From Saccharospirillum mangrovi (GTDB lineage: Bacteria; Pseudomonadota; Gammaproteobacteria; Pseudomonadales; Natronospirillaceae): a stretch of DNA of 64,000 nt. Shown here piece by piece: positions 1-7,253 of the stretch (positions within the stretch are counted from its first letter, which is position 1; the number at the start of each line of letters is the position of its first letter). Location of the stretch: contig NZ_CP031415.1 of assembly GCF_003367315.1 (NCBI RefSeq), forward strand, positions 1,982,001-2,046,000. The letters run 5' to 3'. A program made the translations under genes and the position numbers. Below the pieces are notes generated by a model. The model saw only the letters and a program-made list of their open reading frames with translations. It made no database searches and was not told the origin of the DNA.

Positions 1-1
1 G

Positions 2-238
2 ATTGGAGAACCGGGCCGGCCGCTGTCCGGTGGCGAGCAGAAACGTCTGAACCTGGCTCGTGCCTGGTTGCGCGATGCGCCGGTCTGGTTGCTCGACGAA
101 CCCTTCGAAGGGCTGGATGACAGCCGCCAGCAACGACTCGCCAAACGATTGCACGCTGTGGCTCAGCAGCGCCTGGTGATTCTGGCCTCGCACTTGCGCC
201 CGCCCGCCCTGCAACCGACTGACGTCTTACGCTGGTAA
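2..238 (+). CDS. cydC: ABC transporter ATP-binding C-terminal fragment, CydC-like (partial, 5' end outside window)
   Basis: Only the last 78 codons are present; the frame is open from the window edge to TAA. It carries the ABC signature [14 protein letters not shown], a Walker B stretch [12 protein letters not shown] and an H-loop SHL. The wording PLSGGEQ...[15 protein letters not shown], with E-G-L-D after the Walker B, matches the CydC subunit of the CydDC glutathione/cysteine exporter, needed for periplasmic redox balance and cytochrome bd assembly. The protein stops soon after the H-loop, as in CydC homologues. Other fused exporter ATPases remain possible because the membrane domain is not visible. 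Confidence 0.6.
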   Translation: MGEPGRPLSGGEQKRLNLARAWLRDAPVWLLDEPFEGLDDSRQQRLAKRLHAVAQQRLVILASHLRPPALQPTDVLRW

Positions 239-306
239 CCGCGTTTGGCGCCCCGGCCCGATTCCTGTGATACTCGGGCCTTTCCCAACGGACCCACGAG
301 TCGGCC

Positions 307-1629
307 GTGCCACTAAGCGCATTCAAACCCTGGTACAACCGCCTGAATACCTGGCTGTGGCACACGCCCAGCCCGGAACTTACGCCACCGATGCGTCTGC
401 TGCGCCGTGTTTGTCGCGTCTGTTACGCCGTGCTGCGCGATCTGACTCAAGGCCATACCAACCTTTATGCGATGGGCCTGGTATACGGCACCATGCTCGC
501 AATAGTGCCGTTTCTGGCGCTGAGTTTTTCAGTGCTGAAAAGCTTCGGCGTGCACAACCAGCTCGAACCGTTATTGCAGAATTTGTTGTTGGCGCCGCTC
601 GGCAGCGGTGGCCAGGAAATCATCGACAACGTGCTGAATTTCGTCGACAACATTCAGGTGCGTGTGCTCGGTGCCGTCGGTTTGGGCTTGCTGGTCTTTA
701 CCGTTTTGTCGCTGGTGCAAAAAGTCGATCGCGCCTTTAACGAAACCTGGCGCGTGCATCAGTCGCGGCCGATCACCCAAAAACTCAGCAACTATTTAAG
801 CGTCACGCTGATCGGCCCCCTGCTCGGCTTTTCCGCCTTGGGCGCTACCGCCACACTGGTCAGTTCCGACACCGTGCACCATCTGCTCGAAGTCGCCCCG
901 CTGGGCTGGCTGTATTCGCTGCTGACTCGCCTGGCGCCCTACGCCTTTATCATCGTCTTATTCACCTTTCTCTATGTGCTGATCCCCAACACTCGCGTGC
1001 GGTTAGGGCCGGCATTAATTGGTGGCGTAGTGGCGGGCATTACCTGGCAATCGGTGGGCTATCTGTTCACCGTTTTTGTCGCTGGCTCCGGACGGTTTAC
1101 CGCCATCTACTCCGGCTTTGCCGTGGGTGTGTTGTTGCTGGTGTGGATTTATCTTGCCTGGCTGATTTTGCTGACCGGCGCCAGCGTCGCTTATTACAGC
1201 CAACACACGCATCAGATTACGCCGCGCCGCCATAACCGGCCCAGCGCACAGGGCGACGAACAATTGGGACTGGCGTTGATGTACCGCATCGCACATCGTT
1301 TCGACCAGGGTCTGGCCGCGCCAACGCTGATGCAATTGTTAACCAGCAGCAACGCCGACCCGGAAGCCACCGATCGGCTGATCAAAAAACTGCTCAAACA
1401 TCACTTACTGGTGCGTACCGAATCGCTCGGCTTGGTGCCGGCCAAACCGCTCAATCAAATCAGCCTGGCAGAACTGCTGGGCGTGCTGCGCGCGAGCGAT
1501 CAACCGACACTGACCGGACCGGGACAAAACGCTCAGGTACGCGCCACGCTGAAGGAATTGGAAAGCGCGCTGGCCGAACATTTCGACGAACGCAGTCTGG
1601 AAGAATGGGTGCGAAAAACGGAAGAATGA
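307..1629 (+). CDS. YihY/BrkB family inner membrane protein (UPF0761)
   Basis: A 440-residue protein starting at GTG. Six hydrophobic segments lie at about residues 57-78, 115-135, 170-190, 205-225, 235-255 and 262-290, followed by a soluble tail of roughly 130 residues. The N-terminal wording (Q-G-H-T-N-L-Y-A-M-G-L-V-Y-G-T) and the sixth helix (A-W-L-I-L-L-T-G-A) fit the Virul_fac_BrkB/YihY family. The family was once called RNase BN in error and its function is unresolved. The long C-terminal tail resembles the winged-helix-like extension of pseudomonad homologues. An ATG at 391 is an alternative start, but it would cut into the conserved N-terminus. Transcription converges with the next gene. 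Confidence 0.85.
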   Translation: MPLSAFKPWYNRLNTWLWHTPSPELTPPMRLLRRVCRVCYAVLRDLTQGHTNLYAMGLVYGTMLAIVPFLALSFSVLKSFGVHNQLEPLLQNLLLAPLGSGGQEIIDNVLNFVDNIQVRVLGAVGLGLLVFTVLSLVQKVDRAFNETWRVHQSRPITQKLSNYLSVTLIGPLLGFSALGATATLVSSDTVHHLLEVAPLGWLYSLLTRLAPYAFIIVLFTFLYVLIPNTRVRLGPALIGGVVAGITWQSVGYLFTVFVAGSGRFTAIYSGFAVGVLLLVWIYLAWLILLTGASVAYYSQHTHQITPRRHNRPSAQGDEQLGLALMYRIAHRFDQGLAAPTLMQLLTSSNADPEATDRLIKKLLKHHLLVRTESLGLVPAKPLNQISLAELLGVLRASDQPTLTGPGQNAQVRATLKELESALAEHFDERSLEEWVRKTEE

Positions 1630-1631
1630 CC

Positions 1632-1648
1632 GGCGTCAGAGCGACGCC
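1632..1648. terminator. Short GC hairpin at a convergent gene junction
   Basis: GGCGTC and GACGCC flank a 5-nt loop. The element lies between the stop of the YihY gene and the 3' end of the convergent PLP-enzyme gene. There is no T-run, so a terminator role is only suggested by position. Confidence 0.25.
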
Positions 1649-2778
1649 AGTGCCTGATTCAGATCGTCTATCAAATCCTCGACGGCTTCGATGCCAATCG
1701 ACAAACGCAACAAATCATCCGGTACCGGCGTGCCCTCGCCTTCAATACTGGCGCGATGCTCCACCAGACTTTCGACACCGCCAAGCGAAGTCGCGCGTTT
1801 GAAGATGTTCAACTGCGCCGCCGTCGCAATCGCCGCTTGAGCGCCGCCTTTAATCCGGATCGACACCATGCCGGTAAAGCCGCCCTCCATTTGCTGTTTC
1901 GCCAGAGCGTGATACGGATTCGTCGGCAGTCCCGGATACAAGACTTCGGCAATGGCCGGATGCTGTTGCATGGCTTCGGAAATCGCCAACGCATTGCGAC
2001 TGGCCGCCTTAACACGCAAATCCAACGTGCGCATGCCGCGCAACAACAGCGACGCCTCGAACGGACCCAATACGCCACCTTGCTGGCTACGCACGGCCGT
2101 TAACTGCTCCCACCATTCGTCTTTGCGCGGTGTTACCAAGGCGCCGGCAATAACATCGGAATGACCGTTCAGATATTTGGTGGCCGAATGCATCACCAGG
2201 TCGGCACCCAGTTCCAACGGCCGGCACAGAATCGGTGTTGCTACGGTGGAATCGACCGCCACCTTGGCACCGGCGGCATGCGCCAGTTGGCACACAGCGG
2301 CAATGTCGGTCACCGACCACATCGGATTCGCCGGGCTTTCCAGCCAGACCAGTTTAGTTTTGCCAGGCTGCAACGCCGCTTCAACCTGCGCCAGATCTTC
2401 GGTTTCAACAAAATCGATTGCCAGCTGCCAACGCTCGGCAAACTGTTTCAGCCAATTGCGCAACGACCAATACATCACCTTGGGCGCAATAACGTGATCG
2501 CCGGTTTTCAGCGTCTGAAATACCGCTGTCGCCGCCGCCATGCCCGAGGCAAACAGCATTGAATCGGCGCCTTTCTCCAAAGCGGTCAGCAGGTCTTCAG
2601 CGGGGTGATAGGTCGGATTGTTCGGCCGTGAATAGACGTTGCCAGTAGGGAAACTGTTGTCTGCCGCCCGTTGATAAGTGGTGGCCGTGTAGATCGGCGG
2701 CACGACGGCTTGGGTCGTATCGTCGATAAATCCAAGCGCTTGAGCGGCCAAAGTGGCAGGTTGTTTTTCGTTAGCCAT
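1636..2778 (-). CDS. Cys/Met metabolism PLP-dependent enzyme (cystathionine gamma-synthase/beta-lyase family)
   Basis: A 380-residue fold-type I PLP enzyme. It has the family hallmarks: Y-S-R-P-N-N-P-T near residue 50, the F-A-S-G-M-A-A phosphate-binding turn near 77-83, V-D-S-T-V-A-T-P near 175 and the Schiff-base lysine in SATKYLNGHSD (K201). The C-terminal S-L-G-G-V-E-S-L-V-E-H segment is typical of cystathionine synthases and lyases. The reaction (cystathionine gamma-synthase, beta-lyase or gamma-lyase) cannot be set from sequence alone. W-Y-type substitutions such as P-M-W-S-V-T-D and V-M-Y-W-S-L-R mark a divergent branch rather than classic MetB or MetC. It stands alone, away from metZ at 22868-24064, which supplies the main methionine route. 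Confidence 0.8.
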   Translation of the reverse strand: MANEKQPATLAAQALGFIDDTTQAVVPPIYTATTYQRAADNSFPTGNVYSRPNNPTYHPAEDLLTALEKGADSMLFASGMAAATAVFQTLKTGDHVIAPKVMYWSLRNWLKQFAERWQLAIDFVETEDLAQVEAALQPGKTKLVWLESPANPMWSVTDIAAVCQLAHAAGAKVAVDSTVATPILCRPLELGADLVMHSATKYLNGHSDVIAGALVTPRKDEWWEQLTAVRSQQGGVLGPFEASLLLRGMRTLDLRVKAASRNALAISEAMQQHPAIAEVLYPGLPTNPYHALAKQQMEGGFTGMVSIRIKGGAQAAIATAAQLNIFKRATSLGGVESLVEHRASIEGEGTPVPDDLLRLSIGIEAVEDLIDDLNQALASL

Positions 2779-2823
2779 GAGTCGAACGTCTTAGCCAGGT
2801 TGAGGCGGCGATAATAGCACGCC

Positions 2824-3273
2824 CTATTCGTTCTCAACTGGAACAGAGAGTTGCGCATCCAGTCGATCCAACAAGCGGCGCATTTCATCCAGACGTTGGT
2901 GCACCTGAATGATTTCATCGTCACTCAAGGCTTCGTAGCCGCGCAAATAACCCCAGCCGTACCCCCAACGATAACCGGTCGGCCAGTATGGCGAACCGCC
3001 GACGCGCACGCCGGCCAGCATGATTTCGCCAATTTCTTTCTCACCGATTTCCGCAACGCACTGCCGCAATGCCAAATCGGCATCGCGGCGGTCATCACGG
3101 GTGCCGCCCATCCAATACGCCATATCGTGTTGAATGCAGCAGTCCAGCCAGAGCGATTGCTGACGCGGTGTGCCATTGGGAAAGACACTGCAACCGTCGG
3201 TGGTGAAGGGTTTCAATTCATCGGCGTGAGCAATTGCAACCGAACAGACAAGCGCCAGCAAAACTCGTTTCAT
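2824..3273 (-). CDS. Secreted phospholipase A2-like protein
   Basis: A 149-residue protein with a clear signal peptide: MKR, a hydrophobic stretch, then A-H-A near residue 17. The mature part holds T-D-G-C-S-V-F-P-N-G-T and then CCIQHDMAYW (C45, C46, H49, D50), which mirrors the Cys-Cys-x-x-His-Asp active-site helix of phospholipase A2. Further on are a conserved Arg/Asp-rich segment, R-R-D-A-D-L-A-L-R-Q-C, and a Tyr/Gly/Trp-rich stretch (Y-W-P-T-G-Y-R-W-G-Y-G-W-G-Y). Similar small proteins are common conserved hypotheticals in gammaproteobacteria; lipase activity is inference. Its ATG overlaps the stop of the upstream GNAT gene by 4 nt, so the two are probably translationally coupled. Confidence 0.6.
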   Translation of the reverse strand: MKRVLLALVCSVAIAHADELKPFTTDGCSVFPNGTPRQQSLWLDCCIQHDMAYWMGGTRDDRRDADLALRQCVAEIGEKEIGEIMLAGVRVGGSPYWPTGYRWGYGWGYLRGYEALSDDEIIQVHQRLDEMRRLLDRLDAQLSVPVENE

Positions 3274-3743
3274 GAATTCAACCTCAGACGCATCACATGC
3301 TGTGGCCCGGCTGCACCGCCGTAATACACATCGCCGCCGTCTTTAAACCCGGCCAACTGATACAGGTGGTAAGCACCGGGATTGCGAAAGTTCACCGTTA
3401 AAACAATCGCCGGATATTCGCTGTAATGCTGCCTTAAATACGGCGCTAATGCCTGGCTGGTTAACTTGCCCAATCCCTGCCCTTGAAACCGCTGGTCGAT
3501 CAAAAAAGAACGCAAACCCAATTCGCCCGGTTCGGCCATTTCAAACCATTGGCCGTAACCGGTGTCGATATTGAAAAAACCGACCGGCTCATTGTCGCGT
3601 TCGATGACATGAAAATGATGACTGGGTTCGGCGGCCGCCAGAATCTCATCAAGCGTGCCGACAAATTCACGCTGGTTTTCGGCGACACTCAAATCGCGAG
3701 CAGTATTCCAGTCGGCAGACGTTAAACGGCGTAAGGTAATCAT
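3270..3743 (-). CDS. GNAT family N-acetyltransferase
   Basis: A 157-residue protein from the ATG at 3743, where the GNAT fold begins (MITLRRLTSADW). A GTG at 3827 would add 28 residues unlike the family, so it was not used. Motif A for acetyl-CoA is seen as QRFQGQGLGK. The C-terminal N-P-G-A-Y-H-L-Y-Q-L-A-G-F-K is the usual motif B (A..LY...GF). The substrate is unknown. No convincing Shine-Dalgarno precedes the chosen start. The stop overlaps the start of the phospholipase A2-like gene in ATGA, suggesting a two-gene operon. Confidence 0.8.
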   Translation of the reverse strand: MITLRRLTSADWNTARDLSVAENQREFVGTLDEILAAAEPSHHFHVIERDNEPVGFFNIDTGYGQWFEMAEPGELGLRSFLIDQRFQGQGLGKLTSQALAPYLRQHYSEYPAIVLTVNFRNPGAYHLYQLAGFKDGGDVYYGGAAGPQHVMRLRLNS

Positions 3744-3841
3744 GGCGTTCGGCAGCAAAGAGAACAGCGCCTTTTTTACCACAAGACCTAGCGGAGGTGT
3801 GTGTTTCCCGGAAATCGATTCCAGCACGACAGCAAGCTTTC

Positions 3842-3879
3842 ACGGAAGCCTGCTGGCATCAGATCAGGCTTCCGTTTTT
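3842..3879 (+). terminator. Rho-independent terminator on the plus strand with no matching gene
   Basis: An 11-bp stem (ACGGAAGCCTG with CAGGCTTCCGT) and 12-nt loop run into a T-run on the plus strand. Both flanking genes are on the minus strand, and the minus-strand side of the stem is not followed by Ts. It therefore fits no annotated gene. It may end an antisense or small RNA, or block readthrough from the plus strand. Confidence 0.5.
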
Positions 3880-3911
3880 GAGGTATGACGGTATTACGCC
3901 ACTGACGACGG

Positions 3912-4736
3912 TTATCGAAACGAACTCATAATTAAGCGGTCAAAGTTGCGATCCGATAACCAGCGGCGCAGCCACAGCAACGGCTTAGCCAGATACCCGC
4001 CCACATATCGAGTCTTGGGTTTCGAGGCATTGATGGCCTTCATGACCAGCTCGGTGATGACTGAGGTCGGAGGCAGCTTGGTCGTGCGAGATTGAGCAGC
4101 CTCAAAAGACTGAACCAGTTTTTGGTACGGGCCTGCGCCAGAAAGACGCTTGGCCTCATCGGTTGCGATGCCGCCCCATTCCGTTTCGATACCACCGGGC
4201 TCAATCACCACCACCTTGATTCCAAAACCACGCACTTCATTACGCAAAACATCGGACCAGCCTTCGAGTGCAAATTTCGACGCGTGATACCAGCCACCCA
4301 AAGGTGTGAATATTTTTCCGCCGATGGAAGAAACATTAATGATGATTCCGGATTTCTGCGCCCTCAACGTCGGCAAACACAGCTGGGTCAACCGCGCCAA
4401 GCCAAAAAGATTCACCTCCATTTGTTGTCGCGCCAGTGCCATGGGCACGTCTTCCAACGCACCGTATTGTCCGTAACCGGCACAATTCACCAGCACATCC
4501 AGCCGACCGCTTTCATGCAACATCCGATCAACGCCAGCGACGATGGATGCATCGTCGGTCACGTCCATAACCAGTCCGATTCCACCTTGTTCAATGATGG
4601 GTTGCAGTCGTTCGCTGCGCCGCCCAGCGCCATACACCCGATACCCCTCGGCCAGCAATCGCAGTGCGATGTCTTTGCCCATGCCAGAAGTTGCGCCGGT
4701 AATTAAAGCCACCGGCTGACTGTTTTCAGAACTCAT
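3912..4736 (-). CDS. Short-chain dehydrogenase/reductase (SDR) family oxidoreductase
   Basis: A 274-residue classical SDR. It has the Rossmann glycine motif LITGATSGMGK (residues 11-21), N-C-A-G near 84, a serine in N-V-S-S-I-G and the catalytic Y-x-x-x-K in YHASK (Y150, K154). The start at 4736 is preceded by GGAG at an 8-nt spacing; an ATG at 4760 was rejected for lack of one. The basic hydrophobic C-terminus (L-W-L-R-R-W-L) may be peripherally membrane-associated. The substrate cannot be told. It is divergent from a MerR regulator, and a MerR-type promoter sits just upstream, so it is the likely regulated target. Confidence 0.85.
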   Translation of the reverse strand: MSSENSQPVALITGATSGMGKDIALRLLAEGYRVYGAGRRSERLQPIIEQGGIGLVMDVTDDASIVAGVDRMLHESGRLDVLVNCAGYGQYGALEDVPMALARQQMEVNLFGLARLTQLCLPTLRAQKSGIIINVSSIGGKIFTPLGGWYHASKFALEGWSDVLRNEVRGFGIKVVVIEPGGIETEWGGIATDEAKRLSGAGPYQKLVQSFEAAQSRTTKLPPTSVITELVMKAINASKPKTRYVGGYLAKPLLWLRRWLSDRNFDRLIMSSFR

Positions 4737-4772
4737 CCAGGATTCTCCGCTGCTGTTCATTAATTCAGCGGC

Positions 4773-4803
4773 ATCGTAATCTGTGGGGAAACCCCACAGT
4801 CAA
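4773..4803 (-). promoter_or_regulatory. MerR-type promoter with central dyad, driving the SDR gene
   Basis: On the minus strand TTGACT and TACGAT are separated by exactly 19 nt, the over-long spacer typical of MerR-activated promoters. The perfect inverted repeat CTGTGGGG-AAA-CCCCACAG (4781-4799) lies between them. A MerR-family gene starts 13 nt away on the other strand. The dyad also covers the GTG at 4783, which argues against that codon being the regulator's start. Confidence 0.7.
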
Positions 4804-4815
4804 CAGGTTCTATCT

Positions 4816-5190
4816 ATGCTGATCGGAGAACTGGCAAAACTGGCCGGACTGTCGAAAGACGGCGTCCGCCATTACGAAGAACTGGGCATAATCCGCTCCC
4901 ACCCCAAAACCGCTGGCAGCCGCACCTACCGTGACTATGACGCCAGTTGCCTTGGCCGCATTGAACAGGCACGCCAGGCTCAGCAATTGGGGTTGTCACT
5001 CAAAGAGATCGGCCCGCTACTGGACAGCATCGGTGAACGGGAAGTAACCCCGGAAGAGACGGTTGAGTTCCTGCAAGAACGGCTGGCTGTGGTGCAGGAA
5101 AAGATCAACGGATTACGCCAGATCGAAAGCTTTATTGAACAAAAACTGAAGCACTATCAGACCAGGCAGCCTGCCAAACCCGAATGCTGA
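4816..5190 (+). CDS. MerR family transcriptional regulator
   Basis: A 124-residue regulator. The N-terminal winged helix-turn-helix starts at once (MLIGELAKLAGLSKDGVRHY, then E-E-L-G-I-I). A dimerisation coiled coil covers about residues 75-115. The C-terminus (Q-T-R-Q-P-A-K-P-E-C) has only one cysteine, so it lacks a clear metal-binding loop. The ATG at 4816, with AGG 8 nt upstream, was chosen because the domain begins there and the upstream GTG lies inside the operator. It probably controls the divergent SDR gene. The inducer is unknown. Confidence 0.85.
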   Translation: MLIGELAKLAGLSKDGVRHYEELGIIRSHPKTAGSRTYRDYDASCLGRIEQARQAQQLGLSLKEIGPLLDSIGEREVTPEETVEFLQERLAVVQEKINGLRQIESFIEQKLKHYQTRQPAKPEC

Positions 5191-5194
5191 TTTC

Positions 5195-5206
5195 GTTCAA
5201 TTGAAC
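5195..5206. promoter_or_regulatory. Palindrome GTTCAATTGAAC, distal operator candidate
   Basis: A perfect 12-bp palindrome just after the MerR gene. The same core recurs at 5290-5301 in front of phnD. It resembles the GlpR/DeoR operator half-site ATGTTC. Confidence 0.5.
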
Positions 5207-5257
5207 CATCACGTCCACCAAAACCACCTCAAATTTCCCAATCACACTAGGTTTAGC

Positions 5258-5285
5258 TTGCCCGACATCCGTTTACTGTTAGTAT
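5258..5285 (+). promoter_or_regulatory. Candidate sigma-70 promoter of the phn cluster
   Basis: TTGCCC and TAGTAT are separated by 16 nt. The second operator palindrome begins 2 nt after the -10 element, so a bound repressor would cover the transcription start. The match to consensus is only moderate. Confidence 0.35.
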
Positions 5286-5286
5286 C

Positions 5287-5304
5287 GATGTTCAATTGAA
5301 CATC
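5287..5304. promoter_or_regulatory. 18-bp GlpR-like operator upstream of phnD
   Basis: GATGTTCAATTGAACATC is a perfect 18-bp palindrome whose arms (ATGTTC/GAACAT) match the arms of the E. coli GlpR operator as I recall it. A third, one-armed copy (GATGTTCAAT) lies at 5339-5348. The DeoR/GlpR-type gene at 9782 is the obvious candidate binder. Confidence 0.6.
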
Positions 5305-5398
5305 ACATAATAACAACTGACCGGGCGGGTCCTGCCAAGATGTTCAATGCCCAGCATGGATTTCCATGCCTGCGTGGGCCGCCCGATGGAGAACACAG

Positions 5399-6391
5399 AT
5401 GAACCTGTTGAAACACCTCCCTGGCGTAATGCCGACGGCTCCGATGCTGGCGGCCAGTCTGATGATGGGTCTGATCAGTGCGCCAGCCCTGGCCGACTGT
5501 GAACGCGGCGCGCTCGATACGCTGTACTGCGATGAAAACGGCGACATGGTGGCCGATGCGCCGACCGACCCGTCGCAATGGGTCGATCCCGACACGCTGA
5601 TTTTTGCCTACACCCCAGTGGAAGATCCGGCGATTTACTCCGACATCTGGCAACCCTTTATTGACCATCTGTCGAACGTGACCGGTAAAAAAGTGCGTTT
5701 CTTTGCGGTGCAATCCAACGCGGCTCAGGTTGAAGCCATGCGCAGCGGTCGTTTGCACATTGCGGGTTTCTCGACCGGCCCAACGCCCTTTGCTGTCAAT
5801 CTGGCCGGCGCCGTACCGTTTGCGCTGATGGGTTCGGAATCCGGCCAATTCGGTTACACCTTGCAGGTTTATACCCACAAGGATTCCGACATTTATGAAA
5901 TGGCCGATCTGAAAGGCAAACGCGTCGCACACACCTCACCGACCTCCAACTCCGGCAACCAGGCACCGCGCGCTCTGTTCCCGGAAATGGGCGTTGTACC
6001 GGGTGAAGACTACGAAATTCTGTTCTCCGGCAGCCACGACCAGTCCATGCTCGGCGTTGTCGCTAAAGACTACGATGCCGCCCCGGTGGCCTCCGAAGTG
6101 GTTGAGCGCATGGCCGCCCGCGGCCTGTACGACCCGGCCGACGTCCGCCTGGTCTGGGAATCCGATCGTTTCCCGACCACCTCGTACAACTACGCCTATA
6201 ACCTGCACCCGGATCTGGTCGAAAAAATTCGCGAAGCCTTCTACAGCTTCCAGTTTGCCGGCACCGAATTGGGTGACGAATTCGAGGGCGTCGAAACCTT
6301 CATTCCGATTAATTACCAGCAACACTGGCGTGTGATCCGCACCATTCAGGCGTCCAACGGTGTGCAGTACACCCGCGACAACCTTCAATAA
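5399..6391 (+). CDS. phnD: PhnD-like phosphonate/organophosphate ABC transporter substrate-binding protein
   Basis: A 330-residue periplasmic binding protein with a signal peptide over about residues 1-32 (hydrophobic core then A-P-A-L-A). The mature sequence has the PhnD/PtxB fold wording: a Y-T-P-V-E-D-P first strand, D-I-W-Q-P-F-I-D-H-L, V-E-A-M-R-S-G-R-L-H-I-A-G-F-S-T-G-P, and D-L-K-G-K-R-V-A-H-T-S-P-T-S-N-S-G, the anion-binding serine-rich loop. The ATG at 5399 with GGAG upstream was chosen over one at 5366. First gene of phnD-phnC-phnE-phnE. Family members bind phosphonates, phosphite or other organophosphorus anions. No phosphonate-degrading gene is near, so the ligand is open. Confidence 0.85.
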   Translation: MNLLKHLPGVMPTAPMLAASLMMGLISAPALADCERGALDTLYCDENGDMVADAPTDPSQWVDPDTLIFAYTPVEDPAIYSDIWQPFIDHLSNVTGKKVRFFAVQSNAAQVEAMRSGRLHIAGFSTGPTPFAVNLAGAVPFALMGSESGQFGYTLQVYTHKDSDIYEMADLKGKRVAHTSPTSNSGNQAPRALFPEMGVVPGEDYEILFSGSHDQSMLGVVAKDYDAAPVASEVVERMAARGLYDPADVRLVWESDRFPTTSYNYAYNLHPDLVEKIREAFYSFQFAGTELGDEFEGVETFIPINYQQHWRVIRTIQASNGVQYTRDNLQ

Positions 6392-6452
6392 TTCCACGCC
6401 ATTTTTTGGAGCCTTCGGCACAGTGTCGAAGGCTCCGTCGGGAGTCATTCAG

Positions 6453-7253
6453 ATGTTAGAAATTACCAACCTCGTTAAGCGTTACGGCCAGAACGACCCC
6501 GTGTTGAAAGGGCTCAATTTGAAGGTCGACGGCAGCAGCGTGGTGTCCATCGTCGGCGCGTCTGGCGCGGGCAAAAGTACACTGTTACGGTGCATCAACC
6601 GACTGGTGGAACCGACGTCCGGCTCGATCAAACTGAACGGCCACGAACTGGTTAATCTGCGCGGCAGTGAGCTGCGACACGCGCGGCGCCGCATCGGCAT
6701 GGTGTTCCAGGGTTTTAATTTGATTGATCGTCTGACCGTCATGGAAAACGTGCTGTCCGGCCGACTCGGTTATGTATCGCTGTTGCAAGCCTGGACACGG
6801 CGTTACCCGCAAGCAGACATCAACCGCGCCTTTCATTTGATGGAACGTGTTGGCATCGCCCATTACGCCGACAAGCGCGCCGATCAATTGTCCGGCGGTG
6901 AACGTCAACGCGTCGCCGTGGTTCGTGCGCTGATGCAGGAACCGGAAATTCTGCTGGCCGACGAACCGACGGCATCGCTGGATCCGAAAACCTCGCAACA
7001 AATCATGAGCCTGTTGCAGAGCCTCGCCAGTGAAATGTCATTGCCGGTGTTAATCAATATTCACAACGTCACTCAGGCACGGATGTATACCGACCGCATC
7101 GTTGGCATGCGTCACGGCCAGATGATTTTTGACGGCTCACCAAAAGAATTTAATCAGGACGCTCTGGATGCCATTTACGGCGGCATCGAATCGCCCGACG
7201 AAGAGAACGACCACCATAACGCCGATGAAACCAATCCGGAGGCGCTGGCATGA
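6453..7253 (+). CDS. phnC: PhnC-like ABC transporter ATP-binding protein
   Basis: A 266-residue ATPase: Walker A in VGASGAGKST (about residues 36-45), Q-loop in V-F-Q-G-F-N-L-I, signature LSGGERQRVAVVRAL and Walker B ILLADEPTASLD. The insert after N-L-I-D-R-L-T-V-M-E-N-V-L-S-G-R-L is typical of PhnC. It has GGGAG 8 nt before the ATG at 6453. Its stop overlaps the phnE start in ATGA. It should energise uptake through the two PhnE permeases. The C-terminus is an acidic, histidine-containing tail (E-E-N-D-H-H-N-A-D-E). Confidence 0.9.
   Translation: MLEITNLVKRYGQNDPVLKGLNLKVDGSSVVSIVGASGAGKSTLLRCINRLVEPTSGSIKLNGHELVNLRGSELRHARRRIGMVFQGFNLIDRLTVMENVLSGRLGYVSLLQAWTRRYPQADINRAFHLMERVGIAHYADKRADQLSGGERQRVAVVRALMQEPEILLADEPTASLDPKTSQQIMSLLQSLASEMSLPVLINIHNVTQARMYTDRIVGMRHGQMIFDGSPKEFNQDALDAIYGGIESPDEENDHHNADETNPEALA

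Noticed and set aside
3744-3827. Longer GNAT protein from the GTG at 3827
   Set aside because: The extra 28 residues do not resemble the GNAT fold, which begins at the ATG at 3743.
4783-4815. Upstream GTG start for the MerR regulator
   Set aside because: The codon lies inside the promoter dyad, and the DNA-binding domain begins at the ATG at 4816.
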